From Gammaproteobacteria bacterium (GTDB lineage: Bacteria > Pseudomonadota > Gammaproteobacteria > BMS3Bbin11), in NCBI GenBank assembly GCA_013150915.1, contig JAADJE010000021.1, forward strand, positions 1-36,981: 36,981 bases of DNA, in the 5' to 3' direction. The notes under the pieces are model-generated. The model ran no database searches. It had not been told where the DNA came from and was given only the letters and a program-made list of their open reading frames with translations. Shown piece after piece: positions 1 through 7,869 of this stretch. Position numbers and translations under genes: made by a program. Position 1 is the first letter of the stretch. Each line of letters begins with the position of its first letter.

Positions 1-66
1 GGCGCAGGCCGGAATCCAGCGGTTTCAACGACTTACTGGATACCGGGTCAAGCCCGGCATGACGAT
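1..66. repeat. Partial dispersed intergenic repeat
   Basis: The segment carries GGCGCAGGCCGGAATCCAG and, further on, ACCGGGTCAAGCCCGGCATG. These are the two conserved blocks of a repeat commonly scattered between proteobacterial genes, where an outer CGTCAT..ATGACG palindrome encloses CTGGAT..ATCCAG. The left end is cut by the window edge. CCGGGTCAAGCCCGG forms a short hairpin by itself. From here to the stop codon of the next gene at 277 I see no gene. The family identification is from memory and has not been aligned. Confidence 0.5.
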
Positions 67-276
67 GTGGCGTTAACGGGACAGCCGTGTTCGTACGTAA
101 TTAAATACAGCTTGATCATGCCTTTATTCCCGGGCCGACCTGAAAGCAGCAAGGGATGGAAACATCCCAGCCTACGCTGTCGCTAACGAGGCCTGCAGAT
201 AAACAGATGCCACCCTCAAGCGTCTTAACCTTGTGCCATTCAGAGTTGTTGACCCGGGTTTTTTCGGCGGGGCTGC

Positions 277-1434
277 TTATCCCCTGCCGGTCGCTGGCGG
301 CGAACCTTTTACCTTTATGCCGTTGGAGAACTTCGCCGGTATCTTTTTGACAACTTCATTTTTCCGGGTATCAATCACGAGTATATAATCGCCGAACCAA
401 CTGGTGGCATAGAGGTACCTGCCGCCGTCGACAAAGGCCAGGTTGTGCGTGCCACCTTTACCGATTGGGATCATCTTGATTATCTTGTTGGTTTTAGCAT
501 CTACCACCGGGATTTCATCGGCTTTATTGATAGAAAAGTAGATGCGCTTACCGTCTGGATGAAAATAGGCGATGTTTGCACCTTTACCGGTTGGTATCTG
601 CGCGACAATCTTGTAGGTGGCTGTGTTGATTACCGTGTGGGTGCCATCTTTCATGTTGCCGACGTAGGCATATTTACCGTCTGGTGAGAAGCGGATGTTA
701 TGCGTTCCGGCCCCGGATTTTATGGTGGCGACGACCTTATTTTGAGCGGTATCGATGACGGACACTGTTCCGGCCGAGGTGTTACCCACCCAGATAAACT
801 TGCCATCACTGGTCATGCGTACCCCATTTGCTTTTCCACCCGTGGGTATAGTTTTAATGACCTTATTTGTGGCCGTATCTATCACGGCTACGTGGCCAGG
901 TTTCCTGGCGGTGACATAAACATACCTGCCGTCTGGTGTAATAGCGGGGTCGTGTGAGCCCCCCCCTGTAGTAATAGTGGCGACGACCTCAAGCTTGGCG
1001 AGATCGATTACCGACGTAGTGTTATCTTTGGTGTTGGCCACATAGGCATATTTTCCATCGGGCGTAAACACTATATGAGTGGGCGCGTTGCCTACAGTGA
1101 TTGTCTTAATCATCTTGCCGGCATTTACATCCACTACCGATAGGGTGTTCTCACCTCGGTTATCCGTAAACACATATTTACCTCCCGGCACTAGCCAGGG
1201 ATGGTGGGGGGTTTTACCCACCGGTATCGTTGCGATAACTTCCTGTTTTGATCCATCTATAATCGAAAGGGTGTTACTTCCCTCGTTAGTGATATACAGG
1301 ATCGTTGCTTCGTCTGTCTTTTCAGCCGGTGCTGCCTGGAGGGGGCCAGTAAAAAACGCGCCTGCCATGAATATACCGAAGGTTAAAATCAGGTGCTTGT
1401 TTATCCTTTTCATGTTCATCAGTTTTGTCTTCAT
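277..1434 (-). CDS. Secreted YVTN-type beta-propeller repeat protein
   Basis: This is a 385-residue exported protein. The N-terminus is basic, followed by a hydrophobic stretch and an LQAAPA-type cleavage region around residues 33-36. The rest consists of about eight beta-propeller repeats of roughly 42 residues, with recurring PDGKYAYV and SVIDT..NKVV.TI elements. Such propellers usually sit in the periplasm or on the cell surface and act as binding scaffolds. No CxxCH haem motif or catalytic residue set is visible, so no enzyme activity is assigned. Two ATG codons lie in tandem. The second (1434) is preferred because AAGGAG then sits 5 nt upstream, against 2 nt for the first at 1437. The gene stands alone, and the 250-bp gap on its upstream side holds no other recognisable feature. 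Confidence 0.85.
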   Translation of the reverse strand: MKTKLMNMKRINKHLILTFGIFMAGAFFTGPLQAAPAEKTDEATILYITNEGSNTLSIIDGSKQEVIATIPVGKTPHHPWLVPGGKYVFTDNRGENTLSVVDVNAGKMIKTITVGNAPTHIVFTPDGKYAYVANTKDNTTSVIDLAKLEVVATITTGGGSHDPAITPDGRYVYVTARKPGHVAVIDTATNKVIKTIPTGGKANGVRMTSDGKFIWVGNTSAGTVSVIDTAQNKVVATIKSGAGTHNIRFSPDGKYAYVGNMKDGTHTVINTATYKIVAQIPTGKGANIAYFHPDGKRIYFSINKADEIPVVDAKTNKIIKMIPIGKGGTHNLAFVDGGRYLYATSWFGDYILVIDTRKNEVVKKIPAKFSNGIKVKGSPPATGRG

Positions 1435-1688
1435 CATATCTCCTTCAATGTTATCGAAACCACGGTCGAACTGTGCGTGGATAGACCCTTATTTCCACGC
1501 TTCAGATTGAACGTATCCATGACTTTATGCTTAGGGAAGTACCAGAGATATAAAACATGTGTGTAAGGCACAGGTCAAGCGAATAGTTGCACTAGAAAAG
1601 GGGCCGTACCGAATGGCCTAAGTTATTCACATCCTACCGGTTCATTGGCACATCACAGCGAATCCACAGGACGAGAATTCGGGTGGCT

Positions 1689-3566
1689 TTAGTCTACTAA
1701 ATAACTATACGCCGACAAACTGGCCTGCAACTCCTCCATCAGTTCCCCACGTTCATCATCAGCCAAATGGCAGTCCTGCGCCCTGTCCAGAATACGCTGC
1801 CGAATCTGATCAGGGTCATACTTCACCCGGTAAAGTAACTGACTGACATTCTCACCATGAAAAATATTTTCCAGAGAAATATTGCCGTCCTTATCATGCA
1901 CGACATTGGCGCTTGCTGTGTCGCCGAACAGGTTGTGTATGTCGCCCAGTGTTTCCTGGTAGGCACCGAGCATGAAGAAGCCCAACAGGTATCTTTCGCC
2001 GGTTTTGATGTCGTGCAGAGGCAGGGTGTTTTCTATGCCGTACTGGTCGACATAGTGATCAATTCTTCCATCTGAATCACAGGTCAGATCGTGCAGGATG
2101 GCGCGATGGTCGGGTTCTTCATCGAGTCGTTGTAGCGGCACGATGGGGAAGACCTGGTCAATTCCCCATACATCGGGCATGGACTGGAAGATGGAGAAGT
2201 TGCAAAACACTTTGTCGGCAAGTATTTCCTCCAGTTCATTTCTGATAGCTTGCAGTGAATGATTGGCAGGGTCGATTTCTGCATGCAGGCGATAGCAGAT
2301 TGCATTGTTCAGTTGTTCAGCCTTTACCCGTTCATCCAGGCTTAGTGTTCCCTGGTTAAAGCGGTCCTGTATGTCCTGCATGGCAGAACCAAGATCATGA
2401 TGGATTTCACGTATTGGCTTACCCTGTTGCAGGGCATTAAGTTGATTGCGCAACGCCTGCAGAAAGTCGGCTTCATTGGTCCCTTCGGCAGGAATTTCGA
2501 AATCATGTTTTTCGACTTCTGTCACATTGGTAATCAGCACCGCGTGATGGGCGGTTAGTGCGCGGCCAGATTCACTGAAGATATCAGGCATTTTGATTTT
2601 GAACTGTGCGCAGGCACTGGCCAGTGTTTGCACCACTTTGTCAGCATATTCGGCTAGTCGATAATTGACCGAGCACTCACTGCGGGTACGTGTGCCCTCA
2701 TAGTCAACACCAAGGCCGCCACCGACATCAATTGTCCGGATATTGATCCCCATTTTCGTCAGATGAACAAGAAACTGTGCAGTTTCACCCAGGCCTTTTT
2801 GTATGTCGCGGATATCGGATATCTGGGAGCCCAGGTGTACATGCAGTAATTCAAGACAGTCGAGCATCCCGGCATCACGTAATTGCTCAACGGCAGCAAG
2901 TAGCTGTGATGCCGTCAGGCCGAATTTAGAGCGTTCGCCTCCGGAACTTTGCCATTTCCCACTGGCGATGGAGGCCAGTTTCAGGCGTATCCCTATTAGG
3001 GGTTTTGTACCGCCATGTCGGCATTCATCGATAATGGGCTGCAATTCAGACAGTTTTTCAATGACCAGATAGGTACATAAGCCCATTCGTGTCCCCGCAA
3101 GCGCCAGGCGGATATAATCACGATCCTTGTAGCCGTTGCAGATGATCACGCCATTATCAGAGGACAGGGCCAGTACCGTGAGCAGTTCCGGTTTGCTGCC
3201 GGCTTCCAGACCCAGCCTGCTGCCTTTTGTTTTCAGCAATTCCTCAACCACGTTGCGGTTTTGATTGACCTTTATCGGGTATATTGGCCGGTAGTGGGCG
3301 GATTGTCCCGATTCTTTTAGTGCACCGTCAAAGGCCTGACAAAGCTCAGCTACCCGGTCGTGTAGAATGTCTGGAAAACGTGCCAGCAGGGGTAATGACA
3401 GACTCGATTGTCGAGCCAGTTCGGCGACCTGAAACAGGTCTATAGGCGGTTGCTTATTTGCTGCATTGACTATCAGGTGCCCCGCTGCGGAGACCTTAAA
3501 GTAGCCTTCACCCCATTTACCTATGTTGTAGGTTTGCAGTGATTTTTCTGTGTTCCAGTTTGACAT
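1689..3566 (-). CDS. speA: Biosynthetic arginine decarboxylase SpeA
   Basis: PLP-dependent decarboxylase (fold III, alanine-racemase-like barrel) converting arginine to agmatine, the first step of the arginine route to putrescine. At 625 residues it has the usual length for SpeA. YPIKVNQ at about residues 96-102 contains the PLP-binding lysine (Lys99). HLGSQISDIRDI and GGGLGVDYEG are the conserved barrel motifs. DLTCDSDGRID near the C-terminal domain carries the conserved cysteine. The N-terminus (SLQTYNIGKWGEGYF) also matches the family. It diverges from speE across an 85-bp shared region, which fits coordinated polyamine synthesis. No agmatinase or agmatine deiminase gene is in the window, so the step to putrescine must be encoded elsewhere. 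The ribosome-binding site is weak. Confidence 0.96.
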   Translation of the reverse strand: MSNWNTEKSLQTYNIGKWGEGYFKVSAAGHLIVNAANKQPPIDLFQVAELARQSSLSLPLLARFPDILHDRVAELCQAFDGALKESGQSAHYRPIYPIKVNQNRNVVEELLKTKGSRLGLEAGSKPELLTVLALSSDNGVIICNGYKDRDYIRLALAGTRMGLCTYLVIEKLSELQPIIDECRHGGTKPLIGIRLKLASIASGKWQSSGGERSKFGLTASQLLAAVEQLRDAGMLDCLELLHVHLGSQISDIRDIQKGLGETAQFLVHLTKMGINIRTIDVGGGLGVDYEGTRTRSECSVNYRLAEYADKVVQTLASACAQFKIKMPDIFSESGRALTAHHAVLITNVTEVEKHDFEIPAEGTNEADFLQALRNQLNALQQGKPIREIHHDLGSAMQDIQDRFNQGTLSLDERVKAEQLNNAICYRLHAEIDPANHSLQAIRNELEEILADKVFCNFSIFQSMPDVWGIDQVFPIVPLQRLDEEPDHRAILHDLTCDSDGRIDHYVDQYGIENTLPLHDIKTGERYLLGFFMLGAYQETLGDIHNLFGDTASANVVHDKDGNISLENIFHGENVSQLLYRVKYDPDQIRQRILDRAQDCHLADDERGELMEELQASLSAYSYLVD

Positions 3567-3587
3567 TAATTCAGGCTCAATAAGAAG

Positions 3588-3618
3588 TTGTTAATATTAG
3601 CATGAGAAGGGATATAAT
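3588..3618 (+). promoter_or_regulatory. Putative sigma-70 promoter of speE
   Basis: A perfect TATAAT lies at 3613-3618, with TTGTTA at 3588-3593 as a possible -35. The 19-nt spacer is longer than ideal. The likely transcript start is about 30 nt before the speE ATG. A small inverted repeat, GGCCA-cga-TGGCC (3627-3639), lies between the -10 and the start codon and would be in the 5' leader. The divergent speA promoter must lie in the same 85 bp. Confidence 0.45.
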
Positions 3619-3651
3619 CCGCTATTGGCCACGATGGCCTGAGTAACTGCG

Positions 3652-4491
3652 ATGAAGTTGATGACGGAAAAATGGTTTACCGAAATTTATCCCGATGAGG
3701 GTTGCGCGCTGTCGCTTGAACTGTCGGAAAAACTGCATGAGGAACAGACAGACTGGCAGAAGCTGGAGGTTTATCAGACCACCGGCTTTGGCAGGCTGAT
3801 GCTGCTGGATGGCTGTATCATGCTCACAAGCCGGGATAACTTCATCTACCATGAGATGATGACACACCCGGTACTGTGCATGCACCCGGCACCAGAGAAT
3901 GTGCTAATTATTGGTGGTGGCGACTGCGGTTGCCTGCGCGAGGTACTGAAACATCGGGCCATCAAACATGTCCAGCAGGTAGAGCTGGACGGGCGCGTGA
4001 CCTGGGCCTCAGAGAAATACTTCCCTGAATTGTGTGCGTCGAATAATGATCCTCGCGCCGAGCTGAGTTTTACCGACGGTGTCAGCTTTATTGAGCAGGC
4101 AGAAAGCGGCCGTTACGATATTATTATCGTGGATTCAGTCGATCCGGTGGGACAGGCCACACGTTTGTATGACAAAGAGTTCTACCGTGCCTGTTTTAAC
4201 GGTTTGTCAAACCACGGCATCCTGGTCGCACAGAGTGAGTCACCATTATTTCACAAGAATCTGATCCAGAGTATGCAGTCTCGTATGGCAGATGCTGGAT
4301 TTAAGGGTACAACGACCCTCTTTTTCCCTCAATGTACCTACCCTTCCGGCTGGTGGAGTGCCAGTATGGCATTTAAGGCTGACAGGCCGTCAAATCACAG
4401 GTCGGTCGACATTGAGACAAAATATTATAATAATGCCATTCATCTGGCCGCACAGGCCATGCCGCAATTTATGTTGAATACTGACAAATAA
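3652..4491 (+). CDS. speE: Polyamine aminopropyltransferase (spermidine synthase) SpeE
   Basis: Transfers an aminopropyl group from decarboxylated S-adenosylmethionine to putrescine, giving spermidine. It is 279 residues, the normal size. The N-terminal beta domain is followed by the Rossmann domain. The nucleotide motif at residues 88-94 reads GGGDCGC rather than the common GGGDGG. Glu111 (VELD) and TDGVSF follow. VDSVDPVG at 160-167 contains the catalytic Asp161 and Asp164, and QCTYPSGWW is the conserved C-terminal substrate loop. The ATG at 3652 has GAG 8 nt upstream; a second in-frame ATG at 3661 is possible. It is divergent from speA and is followed after 10 bp by an exported protein gene, probably on the same mRNA. 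Confidence 0.95.
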   Translation: MKLMTEKWFTEIYPDEGCALSLELSEKLHEEQTDWQKLEVYQTTGFGRLMLLDGCIMLTSRDNFIYHEMMTHPVLCMHPAPENVLIIGGGDCGCLREVLKHRAIKHVQQVELDGRVTWASEKYFPELCASNNDPRAELSFTDGVSFIEQAESGRYDIIIVDSVDPVGQATRLYDKEFYRACFNGLSNHGILVAQSESPLFHKNLIQSMQSRMADAGFKGTTTLFFPQCTYPSGWWSASMAFKADRPSNHRSVDIETKYYNNAIHLAAQAMPQFMLNTDK

Positions 4492-4501
4492 GCTATCCAT
4501 T

Positions 4502-5359
4502 ATGAAAAGGTTTTTTCTTTCACTGGTTCTTGTGTTTAGCCTGCAGAGTGCGCCGATGCCTGCCTATGCAGGCAATGGCATGACAGACATTATCAGCAGC
4601 ATGATGCAGTTATTCCTGTGGATGATGAGTGGCGGCAGTGGTCTGTCCGGTTTCAACTCCTATGCAATGAATCCCTACGGTACGAACCCATACCGTTTTG
4701 CCGGCATAGGTGGGCAGGGCTTCCCATTTCAGGGCAATTATGGTGGCTGGGGAGGATCGCCGTATTCCCAATACGGTTATGGCGCACGCTCACCTTATTA
4801 TGCACCCTACAGCAATTCATACAGCAATCCCTACAATAGCCAATACAGCTATAATGGATCCCGGTATGCTGACCCTTATTATTCCACATACTATCGCTAT
4901 GGGGCAGATTACCCCAGGCGGGGAAAAACCTCGCCAGTTATTATCCAGCCGATTATCGTCAGCGCCGGCCAGGGATCGGATGGAACACAGGCACCAAAGG
5001 TAGAAATTTTACCTGCACAATCAGTAGTACCAGCAAAGCAGTCAGCAATAGCTGGCAAGGCCCCCTATGCAGCAGTTCCGCCGCCTGTAAATAATTACGA
5101 CCCCTGGAACTACGACAATCCGCTGCTCGGTCGGTGGCAGGGTGTAAATGGAGAATTCCTGGAACTGGGTAGAAACCGCTTTCGCTTACGTTCCCGGAAT
5201 GCTGATATGCGGGGAAGGTACCAGATAAAAAATGGCATTATGAAGGCAGTGATTATTCACCGCCCTGAACCCATTTATATGCAGTATCGTCTGGCTAGAG
5301 GGCAACTGGCTTTTCGTTCTGAAGATGGACAGATGATGTTGTTTCGTCGGTTGAATTGA
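4502..5359 (+). CDS. Exported Tyr/Gly/Ser/Asn/Pro-rich protein of unknown function
   Basis: I do not recognise this 285-residue protein. A clear signal peptide ends at about AYA-GNG (residue 23). Residues 50-140 are low-complexity and rich in Tyr, Gly, Ser, Asn and Pro, with repeated NPYG, SPYY and NPYN units. After a Pro/Ala/Lys-rich linker, the last 80 residues look like a compact beta domain beginning LLGRWQGVNGEFLEL and ending MMLFRRLN, similar in style to small secreted beta-sandwich or lipocalin-like modules. It starts 10 bp after the speE stop without a good ribosome-binding site, so translational coupling is likely. The coding sequence itself looks genuine: long, with a signal peptide and no stops. 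A surface or matrix role is only a guess from composition. Confidence 0.75.
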   Translation: MKRFFLSLVLVFSLQSAPMPAYAGNGMTDIISSMMQLFLWMMSGGSGLSGFNSYAMNPYGTNPYRFAGIGGQGFPFQGNYGGWGGSPYSQYGYGARSPYYAPYSNSYSNPYNSQYSYNGSRYADPYYSTYYRYGADYPRRGKTSPVIIQPIIVSAGQGSDGTQAPKVEILPAQSVVPAKQSAIAGKAPYAAVPPPVNNYDPWNYDNPLLGRWQGVNGEFLELGRNRFRLRSRNADMRGRYQIKNGIMKAVIIHRPEPIYMQYRLARGQLAFRSEDGQMMLFRRLN

Positions 5360-5364
5360 TAGGC

Positions 5365-5469
5365 GAAAGCTTAAAGTTGAAAGTTGAAAGTTGAAAGTTG
5401 AAAGTTGAAAATGACCAATGCAAAGAAAGGCCATAGGTGGTTTCTTTAAGCTTTCAACTTTCAACTTTA
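5365..5469. repeat. Heptamer array AAAGTTG x5 with inverted copies
   Basis: Five perfect tandem copies of AAAGTTG occupy 5373-5407. Two inverted copies (CAACTTT) follow at about 5455-5468. The 12-mer GAAAGCTTAAAG at 5365-5376 recurs as its reverse complement at 5444-5455, so the whole block can fold into a long hairpin. The array lies between two convergent genes, and its right end runs into the stop codon (TAA, 5467-5469) of the leftward gene. A bidirectional terminator or a mobile short-repeat role is possible, but neither is shown. Confidence 0.85.
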
Positions 5470-5832
5470 TTCCAGTTTCACCTTAAAAAGTTTCTTGTTA
5501 TAGCCGTAAACAGAGTCATGGGCACGAATAGAAACCGAGGGGGTTTTCTGTGGAATCTTCACCCCCGAGAGACTGCGCGTGAAGGGCTGCTCATCGACAT
5601 GCGGGTGTGCCAGTATACGTTTGCCAAGAACATCACCAGAAGGTGAAAGCACTTCCCAGCCATCTGCATAGTGCTTCCAGCCGGTATCGGCATGCCTAAT
5701 CGTGACATCGAAGCGATAACCGCTCTGGTTGTTGGTGACATTAACACCCACTATTTCAGCCGGGCTGGCGAAGCCTGGGCTGGAAAATAATATCAATATT
5801 GGGAGGAGAATTTTGGTGGGTATTATTTTCAT
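5467..5832 (-). CDS. Small exported protein, unknown function
   Basis: The product is 121 residues. A signal peptide (MKIIPTKILLPILIL..GFAS) is followed by a domain of about 98 residues with alternating hydrophobic strands, including VTNNQSGYRFDVTIRHADTG and HYADGWEVLSPSGDVL, then HPHVDEQPFTRSLSG. This reads as a small periplasmic beta-sandwich; I know no function for it. An upstream in-frame ATG at 5871 is rejected because the extra residues (MKVESLE..) are encoded by the heptamer repeat and would displace the signal peptide. It is the last gene of a leftward series (yrfG, apaG, unknown, SIMPL, this gene) and is separated from the SIMPL gene by the CAACTTT array. Confidence 0.75.
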   Translation of the reverse strand: MKIIPTKILLPILILFSSPGFASPAEIVGVNVTNNQSGYRFDVTIRHADTGWKHYADGWEVLSPSGDVLGKRILAHPHVDEQPFTRSLSGVKIPQKTPSVSIRAHDSVYGYNKKLFKVKLE

Positions 5833-5861
5833 GTGTAGACCTATATTAGTTTCAAGACTTT

Positions 5862-5896
5862 CAACTTTCAACTTTCAACTTTCAACTTTCAACTTT
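5862..5896. repeat. Heptamer array CAACTTT x5
   Basis: Five perfect tandem CAACTTT units occupy 5862-5896, with a degenerate unit on each side. The unit is the reverse complement of that at 5373-5407, so the 121-residue gene between them is bracketed by inverted arrays. This copy lies between two genes that read in the same direction. Confidence 0.85.
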
Positions 5897-5921
5897 TAAC
5901 TGTTACCTTTTCTCCGGGTTT

Positions 5922-6638
5922 TCACGGTGTCACTTCCATCTCTATTGTTCCTGAAACAGTTACTTTTAATATCGATTGACCGGATTCAAACGAGGGTGGC
6001 GTGATGTCTGCAGATACCGTTTTTGAGCGTGCCATCGCATAGATGGGACGTGGTGTGTTGCTGGAATTATTGATGTTGATATTGACCAGGCGATATTTTT
6101 TAAAGCCCATGTCTTTGCTGATCATCTTTGCCCGGATATTGAATTTTTTCAGGGCATCTTTGATCATGCCGGTCTCAATTTCTTCTTTGCGTTCAGCAGA
6201 TACGTTATAGCGTGTTGATTTAACCAACAGTGTTTTCTGCAATATTTGCACCAGTGCCTCCATGTCTTTGATGCGCTGGCTTTTGAGCGTAATGGAGGAT
6301 ACACCGCGCCAGTGGTCGAGTTGTTGATCACGGGAATAGACCGGGCGAATCGAATAGTCGCTGGTGCTGCTTTTTATGCTGGGAAATTTTTTTATAGTTG
6401 CGTTGGCTGACGTTATCAGCTGATTGATTTCATTAGCCAGCTTCGGTGCATCCTGATTATTGCGCTCAACCCCCACAGTTACCGTGATTTCATCGTTGGT
6501 GACTTCCTGTTGTTCTGTGACCTGATATGAGACGCGGTTATAGCTGTTCGTCTCAGCGGCAATTAATGCGGGTGTAAACATGAAAACCAGCAGAATAAGC
6601 AGGGTCTGGATGAGTGCGGCCTGTTTAGTGTAATGCAT
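5922..6638 (-). CDS. Exported SIMPL-domain (DUF541) protein
   Basis: This 238-residue protein has an N-terminal signal peptide (hydrophobic core LIQTLLILLVFMFTPALIAA). It continues with a SIMPL/DUF541 fold: a VTEQQEVTNDEITVTVGVE strand, a helix with ANEINQLITSANATIKKF, YSIRPVYSRD, and a C-terminal ILKVTVSGTIEMEV strand. The family includes E. coli YggE and periplasmic proteins linked to oxidative or envelope stress; the molecular function is not settled. The ATG at 6638 is chosen over an in-frame ATG at 6659 because GGGGA lies 7-8 nt upstream and the overlap with the preceding gene is then only 14 nt. It is probably co-transcribed with that gene and apaG. Confidence 0.85.
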   Translation of the reverse strand: MHYTKQAALIQTLLILLVFMFTPALIAAETNSYNRVSYQVTEQQEVTNDEITVTVGVERNNQDAPKLANEINQLITSANATIKKFPSIKSSTSDYSIRPVYSRDQQLDHWRGVSSITLKSQRIKDMEALVQILQKTLLVKSTRYNVSAERKEEIETGMIKDALKKFNIRAKMISKDMGFKKYRLVNININNSSNTPRPIYAMARSKTVSADITPPSFESGQSILKVTVSGTIEMEVTP

Positions 6639-7356
6639 TCTCGTTTCCCCAGAGGTCATTATACTGTTGCATAATTTCCTTTACATGGTCGGGGTATTCA
6701 ACCATTTCCATCTGTTTCCGGCCCTCATTAAAAAACTGTCGCGCATCATCCGGTATATTTTTAACAAGATCCGAATAAGCCTGGTGCATTATTTCAGGGT
6801 CGTGACTACGGGTGGCGATAATTCCGCGATTCAGGTTCAGGATGCGCCAGGGTCGCCCGGGGTTGCTGCGATCTATCCTGTCTTCTTTTATCTGTGCGGG
6901 CACGGCTACCAGTATTTTACCTATAGCGGTAGAGAGCTCGGACAATGTATCGGTATCGTGTGGGTGATTGGCGAAATTGGCAAAGGCATCAACGACGGGT
7001 TCCAGCTCGATGAGTATTCCCTGTTGCTCCGCGATCCACAGTGAGAAAGGTATATAGAGTTGCTGAAAGCTGCTTTCCGCTTCCGTCAGCCGCATATTAC
7101 TTGCCTGATTGATTAATCGTGTCAGCAAACTGAACAAAAAATCTCTGATTTGATTAACCTCGTTCTCATTCAGAGTATCCTCAATTTGAGCGGTGCGATC
7201 AATGACCAGTAATGCCTGTAGCATGGCCTGGCCAGTTTCGGCCAGCTCAGATTTATCAGAATCGCTGGATTGTTCCAGCAGTTGTTGAAACGCCGGCTCA
7301 AAGAGAGCCCGAATGGATGCAGCGGTTGTTTGCAGTAGTGGTGTTGTAGATGGCAT
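6625..7356 (-). CDS. Conserved hypothetical helical protein
   Basis: I do not recognise this 243-residue protein. It has no signal peptide or membrane segment and reads as almost wholly alpha-helical and acidic. The N-terminal half resembles a helical bundle (SIRALFEPAFQQLLEQS, ELAETGQAMLQALLVIDRT). The C-terminal part has RPWRILNLNRGIIATRSHDPE, then DDARQFFNEGRKQM and ends HVKEIMQQYNDLW. The start codon overlaps the apaG stop (TGATG), which indicates coupled translation, and the 3' end overlaps the SIMPL gene start by 14 nt. Tight packing with apaG supports a real expressed gene, probably cytoplasmic. Confidence 0.8.
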   Translation of the reverse strand: MPSTTPLLQTTAASIRALFEPAFQQLLEQSSDSDKSELAETGQAMLQALLVIDRTAQIEDTLNENEVNQIRDFLFSLLTRLINQASNMRLTEAESSFQQLYIPFSLWIAEQQGILIELEPVVDAFANFANHPHDTDTLSELSTAIGKILVAVPAQIKEDRIDRSNPGRPWRILNLNRGIIATRSHDPEIMHQAYSDLVKNIPDDARQFFNEGRKQMEMVEYPDHVKEIMQQYNDLWGNENALH

Positions 7357-7727
7357 CAGTGCAGTGTCCGAGGACTGGACAGTATGAATTCCGGGATATC
7401 TGCATCGAAGTTGCCACCATCATCTGTCTGCATCTGGTAACTGCCGCTCATCGTACCGACCGGTGTTTTTAGTACTGCACCACTGGTATATTGGAAGCCT
7501 TCGCCGGGCTTCAAGTGTGGCTGTTCCCCTACCACGCCATCGCCATGGACCTCTTCAATATGGCCATTGGCATCCGTAATCACCCAGTGGCGCGTCATCA
7601 GTCTGGCCGCCACGGTTCCAGTGTTAGTGATAGTAATCGTGTAGGCAAAAACGTATTGTGAATTCACCGGAGAGGATTCTGATTCGATATACAAGGTGTT
7701 GACATCAACATTAATATTTTGTGACAT
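7356..7727 (-). CDS. apaG: ApaG-family protein
   Basis: A 123-residue ApaG, a small fibronectin-III-like beta-sandwich protein that in enterobacteria is encoded with rsmA and apaH; its exact role is unsettled. The family pattern is clear: YVFAYTITITNTG, then VQLLxRHW-like RLMTRHWVITDANG, EVHGDGVVGEQPHLKPGEGFQYTSG, and GTMSGSYQM. The ATG at 7727 is preferred because GAG lies 7 nt upstream; the ATG at 7733 would leave only 1 nt. Here apaG is separated from rsmA/apaH and instead heads a unit with the unknown helical gene (1-nt overlap) and the SIMPL gene. Confidence 0.95.
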   Translation of the reverse strand: MSQNINVDVNTLYIESESSPVNSQYVFAYTITITNTGTVAARLMTRHWVITDANGHIEEVHGDGVVGEQPHLKPGEGFQYTSGAVLKTPVGTMSGSYQMQTDDGGNFDADIPEFILSSPRTLH

Positions 7728-7869
7728 ATTCATACTCGTGAGCGGGTCTGTAGCGTATTTTGATAATAGCAGAGATAGCCGGGTATTGGGTTATTTCTCA
7801 GAGATCTGCAAGTGAATTTCCGCTAAATATTTGTGTCCTTCAGCGACCGCTGTGCTAAAAGCTTTTTTG

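Noticed and set aside
153-168. GGGATG-gaaa-CATCCC hairpin as a terminator of the propeller gene
   Set aside because: The stem is perfect but short, no T run follows on either strand, and it lies more than 100 bp from the stop codon.
5365-5896. Heptamer arrays as a CRISPR array
   Set aside because: The units are 7 bp and directly adjacent with no spacers, and no cas genes are present.
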